The position numbers were made by a program, and so were the translations under genes. From positions 1 through 35,683 of IMG/VR virus record IMGVR_UViG_3300017786_000048: a stretch of DNA of 35,683 bases; one strand, written 5' to 3'. Every line of letters begins with the position of its first letter. Positions within the stretch are counted from its first letter, which is position 1. This stretch comes from a virus. The notes under the pieces were generated by a model, which was given only the letters and a program-made list of their open reading frames with translations, did not search any database and was not told the DNA's origin. Shown here piece after piece: positions 10,901 through 19,461 of this stretch.

Positions 10901-12173
10901 GGAACAGATGCAGCAGTGGCCTTTAGGTAGATTGTTCTTCCCATTTGTACGAACTGGTTATAATGCTATTAGACTTAGTTGGGCACATACAGATATGGAA
11001 CGTGTGACTGGTAGATACATGGATATTATGAATTGGAAACCAGATGCGGGTGATACTATTCCTACAAAATATGGTATCAGACCTGAAGATATGGCATCTG
11101 AACAAGCTTTGATTAAAGGTCGTATAGCTACAGGTCAGATGGCAGGGCTTATGGCTGCTACTTTAGCGGCTACAGGTATGATGACTGGTGATTACCCTAG
11201 AGATAGGGAGAACCGTAAGCTTTGGGATTTGAATGGTATCAAACCAAACTCATTTAAAGTTGGTAATCTTTACATTAGTTATCAAAATATGGAGCCATTT
11301 AATACGATACTCTCGTTTGTGGCTAACGTATTTAACTCAGCTGATGTATTAGGTGAAGATCAGATGACTGAAGCTGGTGAAAAAGCTATGTGGATGTTCA
11401 CTTCAATATTTGTAGAAAAATCTATGATGGCTGGAGTTGTTGATTTAGCTGATATGATTCAAGTACAAGAAGGTGGTGGTCAAAAAATAGGTAAGTTTTT
11501 TGCTCAACAAACTAGAAACCATTTCCCTTGGGCTGGAGCACTTGGTGGCTTAGGTTCTATAATGGATGCTCATAAACGTGAGACTGTTGCTTGGCATCAG
11601 AAATTCCTTGAGCGTGACCTTTTAGTTAAAAATGCTATACCACCTAAATATGATGTACTATCTAAAGACCGTTCAGGTGTACCTTATCAAGTACCTATTG
11701 GTTTATTCCCTCCTTTGTTAAGGATATTTAATGGTATAAGTCCTATTGCTGTGACTATGCCAGAAGGAGATCCTATTAAAGAAGGTTTGTTATCTATTAA
11801 TTATAACCTTCCACATGAATTAACTACATATAAAGGAGTTCCTTTAAACTCTCAAGAACGCTCTAGGTTCCAATACTATATGTCTATTGGTCCTTTGAGA
11901 AAAAATCTAGAGAGAGTTATGGATAGCAGATGGCATGACAATGTAGAAGGGTTTAAGAAATCAGGTTTATTAAAGTCTGACAATATTGATGTTAAGAAAA
12001 ACCGCTTCTATAGAGATGTCCATAAAGAGTTTACTTTAGCTAAAAAGATAGCTTGGGCACAGATGCAAGAAGAGTTCCCTGATCTTAACCAGAAAGTGAA
12101 AGATAGAAAGACAAAGAATAGATTATTAGAGTTAGGTAAGGTTGATTATTTATTACAAGAGTTTCCAAAATAG
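7938..12173 (+). CDS. Internal virion protein D (gp16-like ejection motor)
   Basis: A 1411-residue protein in the T7 gene 16 position; T7 gp16 is 1318 residues. It forms part of the inner core and is ejected to build the DNA translocation channel. The N-terminus is acidic (MDEILTWDDPDVQSVVQEDP). It does not show the lytic transglycosylase signature (ES-x-GNPxAxS-type motif) that opens T7 gp16, so the muralytic domain appears to be missing, as in several marine relatives. Gly/Ala-rich hydrophobic segments occur near residues 70-110 and 150-180. The C-terminal half has long helical, Met-rich stretches (for example around residues 910-1000). The next gene follows after 27 nt. Confidence 0.85.
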   Translation: MDEILTWDDPDVQSVVQEDPNFDTNTTDAMERLSTKNVVALEEEEMKKAAVATEGGNANKDMGFIADNPLQAVQEVGTAIVGGGADAVDSAGSFLDLVGDTAQTAVNKLSGVQDDVNNPFHKDYQKGAWWDIPDEYVPENKSGLGQITRGLVEFGLLAYVTGGVGSTAGVGRGALAAKSLYKAQRVAGMGKRGSRLISFFPKLPYVAAEGAIADLISQSSEYGNIANLVDEYAPWVPFSSALAAKPEDNPWLARIKAVTTGAGVNILGHFIAGYAKGAWKAHRLRSKGVPEVEANAAGNAVIDEEVAKGLARDEIAHNEMAAVESSQGKGVSNRNYRLEYNEKWLDYYDLDEYYRLLDGEDASKPYVDRILRNRVGIDPKLYDAQLMNDLVLKDLDDQANRFGTREEDPWFDNFGKSFRQLGEDEVDGLRKPAPFNDPEKFNSSEKSTYTPDVEDPIKPDEKPVNPRRRTAKPKRNDAALSQNIREADVSLKAGDTPSSPSALVTEASLKNMSLGDKGIREYIVEAAEAIADWGVRLQAGMDWKILKRVAIAQVEEIYKAIDGSEDAAKALKDWLNDPKMKRKRSIDWGEVEGPNGEVIDLGVHAKAEGKLAIQIVIHTLAKQVSSIAAGAVDLPPGISRARQVEQIYDAMEVLLVEHKKISYLSGSNLSAHKIKIMDPQGVKKVNIELRNIEQETKRYIDEVRKLAIDGKSDMAHDLMEMHRLSGGIVTTYSHIHEYLNALVRKRGFLYDKNVGGSKVNSRITTELRSAYYNSILSNIKTPVKANFSTLIIGMLRPYQAWLGAKLGGNVDQVAIAAAQIDAMSQAYAEGIKMWKHNWDQGIKREAQSYIGRFDHEKDIANFKALEPYYKSQATEGEQFMYGFLNNVVDFNASPWMRFSQNAMGAGDAMARTIIGRMQMRMMAAKAGIDKGIDANKLSKWALENEDGFRRNVFSKNKHDMWIVSDDAARLAGDEATMTKALPEGWKWLEQMQQWPLGRLFFPFVRTGYNAIRLSWAHTDMERVTGRYMDIMNWKPDAGDTIPTKYGIRPEDMASEQALIKGRIATGQMAGLMAATLAATGMMTGDYPRDRENRKLWDLNGIKPNSFKVGNLYISYQNMEPFNTILSFVANVFNSADVLGEDQMTEAGEKAMWMFTSIFVEKSMMAGVVDLADMIQVQEGGGQKIGKFFAQQTRNHFPWAGALGGLGSIMDAHKRETVAWHQKFLERDLLVKNAIPPKYDVLSKDRSGVPYQVPIGLFPPLLRIFNGISPIAVTMPEGDPIKEGLLSINYNLPHELTTYKGVPLNSQERSRFQYYMSIGPLRKNLERVMDSRWHDNVEGFKKSGLLKSDNIDVKKNRFYRDVHKEFTLAKKIAWAQMQEEFPDLNQKVKDRKTKNRLLELGKVDYLLQEFPK

Positions 12174-12200
12174 GCACCATTCCTATTACATTGATTATCA

Positions 12201-15200
12201 ATGGCAGTTAAAACTAAACATACATTCCCAGCAGCTAATGGCAGTACAAATGCCTTTAGTTCGCATGGGATCGAACTGAATAACTTAGATGATCTTGATG
12301 TATATGTAACATTGTCAGGTGGGACTAGAGTATTAATGTCACGCTCAGCGTCAGACACTACTTCAACTAGCTCTCACCCACAATATAACGATACAACTGG
12401 ATTATATTTCCCTCCCGTAGCGGTGGGGACACAACTTTATAACTATCAATTATCCACAGCCAATGACACCATTACGTTTAACCAGAATATACCTAATTTA
12501 GGGGTAGTTTCTGTTGAACGTAGGACCAGAGATGGCTCTGGGGAATACACTACCTTTGCTGGAGGTAGTACTCTTAGGCATACTGATTTAAACTCAGCAA
12601 ATAAGGAGTCAAATTTTACAGCACAAGAGGCTAGAAACAAAGCTTTTGATCTAGAGAATAAAATATTTGGAGGTCCAGCTACTTCTACATCATTTATATC
12701 AAGTGATGAGATTGTAGATGGAACGATTGTCAATGCAGACATAAACGCAAGTGCAGCGATTGAAGGTAGCAAGCTACAAGCTTCGACTGGAAGTAATGCA
12801 GGTAGCATGTCGGCTGCTGACAAGAGTAAACTAGATGCTATTGAAGCTAACGCTACAGGAGATCAGACAAACGCAGAGATCAGGGCAGCTGTAGAAGCTG
12901 CTACAGATTCCAATGTCTTTACTGATGCTGACCATAGTAAACTAAATGCTATGGATGCTGGGGCAACTGATGATCAAACAGCTGCAGAGATAAGGGTATT
13001 AGTAGAATCTGCTACTGATTCTAATGTATTTACTGATGCTGATCATAGCAAACTAAACGCTATAGAAGCTAATGCTACTGCTGATCAAACTGCTGCTGAG
13101 ATTAGAACATTAGTAGAAAGTGCTGGTGATAGCAATGTCTTTACAGATGCTGATCATTCTAAGCTTAATGCTATTGAAGCTTCAGCTACTGCAGACCAGA
13201 CAGCAAGTGAAATTAAAACACTATTACAGTCTGACAAGTTAACCGCTAGTGAGATAACAACTGGTGCATTAGATGGTAGATACTATACAGAAACAGAAGT
13301 AGATGCAAACTTCTACAAATTAGGAAGTGTTGCTGAAATACAATCAGGTGAATCCTGGTCTGCAGCAGATAATAAAATTGCCACTACAGCAGCTATAGAT
13401 GCTCGTATAACAGATCTAGTAGATGATGTAGGTGGTTTCGTGCCCATAGCTAATGAAACATCTTTTCCTAACGCTAACCCTGACGTTAATAACGGGGCTG
13501 GAACTCTTGTATCTATTAAGGCTCTCGCTAGTAACCTCACCTCAAATGGATCAGGAGTGGCTACGATTGCTAACGGTACTGTCGGTAACTCAACCGTCAC
13601 CATTACTGGTTTAGCTAATAGCACAACATATGCTGCTACCTTTGGAATGATCGTAGAAACAACTACGACATTAAATACTTATACATTCCATAGACAAGTT
13701 CCAAAAGCTACTGAAGTAACTACGGTTGCTGGAAATGTTTCTAATGTTAATGCCGTAGCTGGAAATGTTTCTAACATTAATGCTGTAGCTAATAATTCGA
13801 CAAATATCAATGCTGTAGCTGGAAATGCTTCTAATATTAATGCTGTAGCTGGAAATGCTTCTAATATTAACAATGTTGTTGCTGCTACTGCTAGTATTAA
13901 CACAGCGGTAAGTAATGCGACAAATATAAATACCGTTGCAGGATCTATTTCAAATGTAAATAATGTCGGCGGTTCTATTTCAAATGTAAATAATGTTAGT
14001 TCAAATATCTCTGATGTTAATAACTTTGCTGATCTATATCAGATATCAACATCAGCACCGACTACAGATGGAGGAGGTAACTCTTTAGCAGCAGGTGATC
14101 TTTGGTTTGATTCGTCTTCTAACAAGGAGATGAGAGTACATGATGGGACTACCTTTAAAGTTGTTACTCCTAGTCAATCAGTCTTAACTGATATTTCGAC
14201 TGTCTCAGGAAATATCACCTATTCAGAAGATCTTGGGTTAATTACTGGAGCACTTACAACAGGAACAGGGAATAGTCTTGAAGTTTGTGCAGATAATATA
14301 GCAAAGATACAAGCATTAGGTACTACAGCTGCAGTGGCAGATATGGCTTTACTAGCCACGACAGACTGTATAGCAGACATCAACACTTTAGGTACAGCAG
14401 ATGTTGTTGCTGACTTGAATACTTTGGGTACAGCTGACGTTGTTAGTGACATGAACACGCTTGCAACGACAAGTAATGTCAATAATATGAATACTGTAGC
14501 TGGTATGACCAGTAATGTAAATACAGTAGCTGGTGTTTCATCTAATGTGACTACTGTTGCAGGTATTTCTGGTAATGTCACAAGTGTTGCGGGTATTTCA
14601 TCTGAAGTTACTGCTGTAGCTGGTAAAGTGGCAGAGGTTGGGAGATTAGGTACAGCTGATGCTGTGGCTGATTTGAACACTCTAGGTACAACAGATGTTG
14701 TAAATGACATGAATACGCTGGCTACAACCAGTAATGTCAATAATATGAACACTGTTGCTGGTATTTCCAGTAATGTGTCAACGGTGGCGGGAGTCTCAAG
14801 TAATGTAACTACAGTTGCAGGTGTAGCTTCAAATGTAACTTCAGTATCTAATATAGCTTCTAATGTGACTACAGTTGCAGGAATAGCTTCTAATGTTACT
14901 ACTGTAGCAAACGATGCAGCAGATATAGGTGCAGTGGCTGGTAAAGCAACAGAAATAGGTAGACTTGGTACTGCTGATGCTGTAGCTGATATGAATACTT
15001 TAGGTACTACAGCGATAGTATCTGACATGGATACACTAGCTGACATATCAGGCAACATTACAACTGTAGCTGGTATAGCATCTAACGTCACTTCTGTAGC
15101 TGGTAATGCAAGTAATATAAATAGTGCTGTATCTAATGCCTCAAACATTAACGCAGCAGCTTCAAATGCATCAAATATCAATTCAGCTGTATCTAATGCA

Positions 15201-17288
15201 TCAAATATAAACACAGTAGCTACTAATAATGCTAACGTAACTGCAGTTGCAGGTAAAGCCACTGAAATAGGAAGGCTTGGTACAGCTGCTGCTGTAGCAG
15301 ACTTAGCAATACTTGGAACTACTGATGTAGTATCTGATCTTAACACTCTTGCTACTACAGCAATAGTATCTGATATGGATACGTTGGCTGATATATCGGC
15401 TAACATTACAACTGTTGCGGATATATCAAGTAATGTAACTACAGTAGCTGGAAATAACGCAAATGTAACTACAGTTGCGGGTAATAATGCTAATATCACT
15501 GCTGTGGCTGGTAATAATTCTAATATTACTGCTGTGGCTGGTAACGCTACTAATATTAATGCTGTAGTTAGTAATGCTACAAACATCAACGCTGTAGCTG
15601 CTGACGCAACAGATATAGGTGCTGTAGCAGCTAAGGCAACAGAGATAGGACGGTTAGGAACAGCTGCTGCTGTAGCTGATTTAGCTATTCTAGGTACCGC
15701 TGACGTTGTAGCTGATCTCAACACTCTTGGGACAGCGGCTATTGTAGAGGATCTAAACATATTAGGTACAGCAGATGCTGTAGCTGACATGAACACACTG
15801 GCTACGTCCAGTAATGTTACTAATATGAATACGGTTGCTGGTAATATAACGAATGTTAATAATGTTGGTGGGAGTATAGCAAATGTTAATACAGTAGCTG
15901 GATCTATTGCAGATGTAAATCGTTATGCAAATGAATATAAGATAGCCACTAGCCCTCCTAGTAGTCCTTCAGAAGGTGATCTTTGGTATGACGATACTAA
16001 TAATCTATTAAAATACTATAATGGTAGTGCTTGGGAAAGTATATCTTCTGGTGGTATAACAAGTGTATCTGCTGATACCTCACCTGTATTAGGTGGGCAT
16101 CTAAATGCTAACAGTAAGAACATCACAGGTGGTGGTACATTTACCGCAACAACCTTCTCAGGTGATCTGAACGGTACAATTAATACCGCAACTACAGCAA
16201 CAACTCAAGCAGCTTCAAATAATAGTACTAAAGTTGCTACTACTGCTTATGTTGATACGGCTGTGTCTAATGTAGTGGACTCAGCACCAAGTGCTTTGAA
16301 TACACTCAATGAATTAGCTGCTGCTTTAGGAGATGATGCTAATTATGCTGCTACTACAGCTACTACTATAGGTACTAAGTTACCTAAAGCTGGTGGTGAG
16401 ATGACTGGTAATATAACATTCTCAGGATCTCAAACAGTTGACGGTAGAGATTTATCAGTTGATGGTTCAAAATTAGATGGAATAGCTAGTTCTGCTAATA
16501 ACTATACACACCCTAATCATAGCGGAGAAGTGACATCTTCTTCTGATGGGGCTACAACTATTACAGATAACGTAGTTGATGAAGCTAATTTAAAGATCAG
16601 TAATACTGGATCTAATGGACAATATCTACAGAAACAGTCTGGTAATACAGGTGGTCTTACATGGGCTAGTGTTACAACCTACTCAGTAGGAGACGGTGGT
16701 TTAACACAGAATAACTTTACTAATACTTTAAAAAGCAAGTTAGATGCTATAGAGGCTTCAGCAACTGCTGACCAAACCGATGCAGAAATAAGAGCAGCGG
16801 TAGAGGCAGCTACTGATTCAAATGTGTTCACTGATGCAGACCATAGTAAATTAAATGGTGTTGCAGCTAGTGCGAATAATTACTCTTTACCTACTGCATC
16901 GTCTAGCACTTTAGGTGGAATTAAAGTTGGTACAAACCTTAGTATCAGTAATGGAGTTTTAAGTTCAACCGATACAAACACGACTTATTCAGTTGGAGAT
17001 GGCGGTTTAAGCCAAAATAACTTTACTAATACTTTAAAGAGTAAGTTAGATGGTATTGAAGCTTCAGCTACAGGTGATCAGACTGCTGCAGAAATCAGAT
17101 CGCTTGTTAATTCAGCTTCTGATAGTAATGTTTTCACTGACACTCTTCTCTCAAAGCTAAACGCTATTGAGGCGAGTGCTACTGCTGATCAAACAGCTAG
17201 TGAAATTATAGCTCTAATAGCTGGACAAACTATTGCTCCTAACGTAATTACAACAACTAACTTAACCTTAGACTTCGGAACAATTTAA
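12201..17288 (+). CDS. Tail fibre, gp17-like N-terminus with long repeat shaft
   Basis: A 1695-residue fibre. Residues 1-155 match the T7 gp17 tail-attachment domain (HTFPAANGSTNAF, later VERRTRDGSGEYTTFAGGSTLR and HTDLNSANKESNFTAQEARN). Next come ADHSKLNAIEA-type repeats (about residues 205-340), which recur near residues 1513-1667. Residues 505-610 and 707-1243 are short degenerate repeats of the type VAGNxSNIN. Two connector modules with GDLWFD/GDLWYD occur near residues 632 and 1259. A higher-order unit containing GRLGTA[DA]AVAD starts near 14640, 14958, 15270 and 15648, so the shaft has grown by duplication. No C-terminal receptor-binding or chaperone domain is obvious; the next gene may supply the tip. 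The start follows a 27-nt gap and the stop overlaps the next ATG. Confidence 0.9.
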   Translation: MAVKTKHTFPAANGSTNAFSSHGIELNNLDDLDVYVTLSGGTRVLMSRSASDTTSTSSHPQYNDTTGLYFPPVAVGTQLYNYQLSTANDTITFNQNIPNLGVVSVERRTRDGSGEYTTFAGGSTLRHTDLNSANKESNFTAQEARNKAFDLENKIFGGPATSTSFISSDEIVDGTIVNADINASAAIEGSKLQASTGSNAGSMSAADKSKLDAIEANATGDQTNAEIRAAVEAATDSNVFTDADHSKLNAMDAGATDDQTAAEIRVLVESATDSNVFTDADHSKLNAIEANATADQTAAEIRTLVESAGDSNVFTDADHSKLNAIEASATADQTASEIKTLLQSDKLTASEITTGALDGRYYTETEVDANFYKLGSVAEIQSGESWSAADNKIATTAAIDARITDLVDDVGGFVPIANETSFPNANPDVNNGAGTLVSIKALASNLTSNGSGVATIANGTVGNSTVTITGLANSTTYAATFGMIVETTTTLNTYTFHRQVPKATEVTTVAGNVSNVNAVAGNVSNINAVANNSTNINAVAGNASNINAVAGNASNINNVVAATASINTAVSNATNINTVAGSISNVNNVGGSISNVNNVSSNISDVNNFADLYQISTSAPTTDGGGNSLAAGDLWFDSSSNKEMRVHDGTTFKVVTPSQSVLTDISTVSGNITYSEDLGLITGALTTGTGNSLEVCADNIAKIQALGTTAAVADMALLATTDCIADINTLGTADVVADLNTLGTADVVSDMNTLATTSNVNNMNTVAGMTSNVNTVAGVSSNVTTVAGISGNVTSVAGISSEVTAVAGKVAEVGRLGTADAVADLNTLGTTDVVNDMNTLATTSNVNNMNTVAGISSNVSTVAGVSSNVTTVAGVASNVTSVSNIASNVTTVAGIASNVTTVANDAADIGAVAGKATEIGRLGTADAVADMNTLGTTAIVSDMDTLADISGNITTVAGIASNVTSVAGNASNINSAVSNASNINAAASNASNINSAVSNASNINTVATNNANVTAVAGKATEIGRLGTAAAVADLAILGTTDVVSDLNTLATTAIVSDMDTLADISANITTVADISSNVTTVAGNNANVTTVAGNNANITAVAGNNSNITAVAGNATNINAVVSNATNINAVAADATDIGAVAAKATEIGRLGTAAAVADLAILGTADVVADLNTLGTAAIVEDLNILGTADAVADMNTLATSSNVTNMNTVAGNITNVNNVGGSIANVNTVAGSIADVNRYANEYKIATSPPSSPSEGDLWYDDTNNLLKYYNGSAWESISSGGITSVSADTSPVLGGHLNANSKNITGGGTFTATTFSGDLNGTINTATTATTQAASNNSTKVATTAYVDTAVSNVVDSAPSALNTLNELAAALGDDANYAATTATTIGTKLPKAGGEMTGNITFSGSQTVDGRDLSVDGSKLDGIASSANNYTHPNHSGEVTSSSDGATTITDNVVDEANLKISNTGSNGQYLQKQSGNTGGLTWASVTTYSVGDGGLTQNNFTNTLKSKLDAIEASATADQTDAEIRAAVEAATDSNVFTDADHSKLNGVAASANNYSLPTASSSTLGGIKVGTNLSISNGVLSSTDTNTTYSVGDGGLSQNNFTNTLKSKLDGIEASATGDQTAAEIRSLVNSASDSNVFTDTLLSKLNAIEASATADQTASEIIALIAGQTIAPNVITTTNLTLDFGTI
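14620..15670 (+). repeat. Higher-order repeats inside the fibre shaft
   Basis: Four copies of a block coding roughly for GK[AV][TA]E[IV]GRLGTA[DA]AVAD begin close to 14640, 14958, 15270 and 15648 (spacing about 318, 312 and 378 nt, all multiples of three). Between them are arrays of VAGxxSNVTT-like units. The DNA copies differ at many third positions, so the protein repeat is kept by selection rather than by recent duplication only. Confidence 0.8.
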
Positions 17289-19018
17289 TGGCAAAATTAT
17301 TAAAACTAAGACGTGGAACTACGTCACAACACAGTAGCTTCACTGGAGCCGAAGGAGAAGTTACTGTAGATACCGATAAGGAAACCCTTGTCGTACATGA
17401 CGGCTCGACAGCAGGAGGTCATCCTGTAGCAGCTGAAGATATGGCTAATGTTTCTAGTGCTTCTATTGTAGGAAGACTAGGAACAGGATCAATTGTAAAA
17501 GCTAAATTAGAAGCAGATATTATTGATGGAACTAAGTTAGCTGATGACGCTTGTAACTCAGAACATTATACAAATGGAAGTATAGATCATGCTCACCTAT
17601 CTAGTGATTGCATACAAAGTGATAATATAGCTGATGATCAAGTCAACTCAGAGCATATAGCCGCTGGAGCAGTCGATTTAGAGCATATGTCTTCTCAATC
17701 CGTTGATGAAGATAACTTAAAAATATCTAACGCTGGTAGTAATGGTCAATACCTACAGAAACAATCTGGTAATACAGGTGGTTTAACATGGGCTACTGTT
17801 GATCTAACAACTTTAAGTGCATCTAACCTGACTTCAGGAACAGTTGCAGCAGCTAGATTAGATACAGCTACAACTCAAAGTGCTGGTAATAACTCTACAA
17901 AGATTGCTACTACAGCTTATGCAGATACAGCAGTATCAAACTTAGTAGATAGTTCACCTGCAGCTCTGAATACTCTTAACGAGTTAGCAGCAGCTATTGG
18001 TGATGATGCAAACTTCTCAACAACAATTACAAACTCTCTTGCTGGTAAGTTAGCTACTAATGGCAATGGTTCGTCTGTAACAAACTTAAACGCAAGTGCT
18101 CTTTCTTCTGGTACTATACCAGACGCTAGATTTCCTTCTACACTCCCAGCAGTAAGTGGAGCAAACTTAACTGGTATTGAATCGTTTGTAACAGGTATGA
18201 TTCTGCTTTGGTCTGGTTCTTCGGGATCAATCCCTTCAGGATTTGTACTATGTAATGGTTCAAACAGCACTCCTGACTTAAGAGGTAGATTTGTTGTTGG
18301 TCATCATAATACTGACGGAGATTATGATGTAGATGATACAGGTGGATCTAAAACACGAACTTTGAGTACAAGTAACTTATCAGCTCATACTCACGGTGGA
18401 GGTAGTCATACCCACTCAGGTGGAAGCCATACTCACAGTGCAAGTTCCCATACTCACTCTATTGGAGCACATGATCATAACGTAGGTAATCATAGTCATA
18501 GTGTTGGTAATCACTCGCATAACGTAAATAACCATACACATAGTACGCCGAATCATAACCACAATATGAATTCGCATACCCACAGTACTAATAATACTGG
18601 CAACCATAGTCATGGTATTACTGTTGCAGGTGGTTATGATGGATCTAACTATCCAAATGCTCATAGTTATAGAAATAGAAACTATAGTAACTGGGATAAT
18701 AACTCGTACAACACTGCCAGTGCTGGTGGGCATAGCCATAACACAAACTCTGGTACATCTAATACTAACGCTAGTGGATCTGGTAACACAGGAAACTCAG
18801 CACCTACAACTAATAATACTGGCCCTGGAAACACAGGTAACGCAACTGCTACTACAAGTGAGCAAGGTGCTTACAACACAGGTAGTGCTGGTGGTAATAC
18901 AGGAGCTGGTTCTGCAACTACAGGGAGTGGTTCTGCAACTACAGGTTCTACAGGTTCTGGTGCTTCGTTTGATATTAGGCCACCTTACTATGCATTATGC
19001 TACATAATGAAGACTTGA
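17288..19018 (+). CDS. Second tail fibre with collar domain and HxH metal-binding tip
   Basis: A 576-residue protein. Residues 1-50 (MAKLLKLRRGTTSQHSSFTG, then VTVDTDKETLVVHDG) are an attachment module common at the start of marine phage fibre proteins. Residues 150-300 share blocks with the preceding fibre (NGQYLQKQSGNTGGLTWA; NTLNELAAA[IL]GDDAN). Residues 303-345 are a phage tail-collar domain (GMILLWSGSSGSIPSGFVLC then PDLRGRFVVG). From residue 367 to 432 there are ten perfect HxHxxxx heptads, with two more HxH at 440/442 and 482/484. A Gly/Thr/Asn-rich tail and the FDIRPPYYALCYIMKT ending follow. T4 gp37 uses HxH motifs to hold a row of iron ions in its trimeric tip, so a similar metal-threaded needle is likely. 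It is probably the receptor-binding tip partner of the upstream fibre. Confidence 0.85.
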   Translation: MAKLLKLRRGTTSQHSSFTGAEGEVTVDTDKETLVVHDGSTAGGHPVAAEDMANVSSASIVGRLGTGSIVKAKLEADIIDGTKLADDACNSEHYTNGSIDHAHLSSDCIQSDNIADDQVNSEHIAAGAVDLEHMSSQSVDEDNLKISNAGSNGQYLQKQSGNTGGLTWATVDLTTLSASNLTSGTVAAARLDTATTQSAGNNSTKIATTAYADTAVSNLVDSSPAALNTLNELAAAIGDDANFSTTITNSLAGKLATNGNGSSVTNLNASALSSGTIPDARFPSTLPAVSGANLTGIESFVTGMILLWSGSSGSIPSGFVLCNGSNSTPDLRGRFVVGHHNTDGDYDVDDTGGSKTRTLSTSNLSAHTHGGGSHTHSGGSHTHSASSHTHSIGAHDHNVGNHSHSVGNHSHNVNNHTHSTPNHNHNMNSHTHSTNNTGNHSHGITVAGGYDGSNYPNAHSYRNRNYSNWDNNSYNTASAGGHSHNTNSGTSNTNASGSGNTGNSAPTTNNTGPGNTGNATATTSEQGAYNTGSAGGNTGAGSATTGSGSATTGSTGSGASFDIRPPYYALCYIMKT

Positions 19019-19461
19019 TTAAGTGGTCAAGTCAGTTAGGACAAGACAGTGGACAGATACATACAACTTTTAAACTTATTAAGACTATATACTGTACTAA
19101 TCTAGAAATGGTTAGTACAGTTGTAGATAACTTGGAAAGACTGAAGCAGGATTCTTTTAATCGTATTAAAGTACCTAAATTTAGTTATACAAGAGAAGGA
19201 ATGATCGTAATACAAGAAATTGAGTTTATCAAGGGATGTAATATTGCATGTTATCCTAAGAAATATTGGGATATCATTCACGAAGACATTGTTCTAAGGG
19301 ATGATGACTGGACATTTGCAGACTTTAACCATTCAAATTTTATAGTTCCATACAAAGAAAATACAATCTATGCTGTTGACTTATCTAGTTATGGTTTTCA
19401 TCCAGACAGATACCAGCGTAATAGCCAATGGATTCATCACCAAAAATTTAACCACTTATGA
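18997..19461 (+). CDS. Small kinase-like protein (protein kinase/APH fold)
   Basis: I do not know a named family for this 154-residue protein, but its second half looks like a kinase catalytic core. WTFADFNHSNFIV has D109 and N114 with the canonical D-x4-N spacing (as in DLKPEN or DLHPGN), and YAVDLSSY places D128 fourteen residues after N114, where the DFG aspartate is expected (13 in typical kinases). Before it, VPKFSYTREGMIVIQEIEFIKG (about residues 59-80) resembles the last N-lobe strands and hinge of aminoglycoside-phosphotransferase-like kinases. The N-lobe is very short, with K26 or K30 as possible ATP-lysine. It overlaps the fibre gene by 22 nt and the 2OG oxygenase gene by 4 nt, suggesting co-expression late in infection. 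The substrate is unknown; it could also be an inactive kinase-fold protein. Confidence 0.5.
   Translation: MLHNEDLIKWSSQLGQDSGQIHTTFKLIKTIYCTNLEMVSTVVDNLERLKQDSFNRIKVPKFSYTREGMIVIQEIEFIKGCNIACYPKKYWDIIHEDIVLRDDDWTFADFNHSNFIVPYKENTIYAVDLSSYGFHPDRYQRNSQWIHHQKFNHL

Noticed and set aside
12172-12185. AATAGGCACCATTCC before the tail fibre as a Syn5-like phage promoter
   Set aside because: Only GGCACC and a few flanking bases match the Syn5 promoter as I remember it; too short to support a call.
14219-15796. 525-codon ORF on the minus strand inside the tail fibre
   Set aside because: It mirrors the repetitive, GCT/GTA/ACT-rich codons of the fibre repeats (AVxxAT-type low-complexity translation), has no start context and no neighbours on that strand.
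18416-18739. Minus-strand and +2-frame ORFs over the HxH fibre region
   Set aside because: Their Met/Thr/Ile/Leu-biased text comes from reading CAT/CAC/AGT repeats in other frames; the fibre frame is clearly the coding one.
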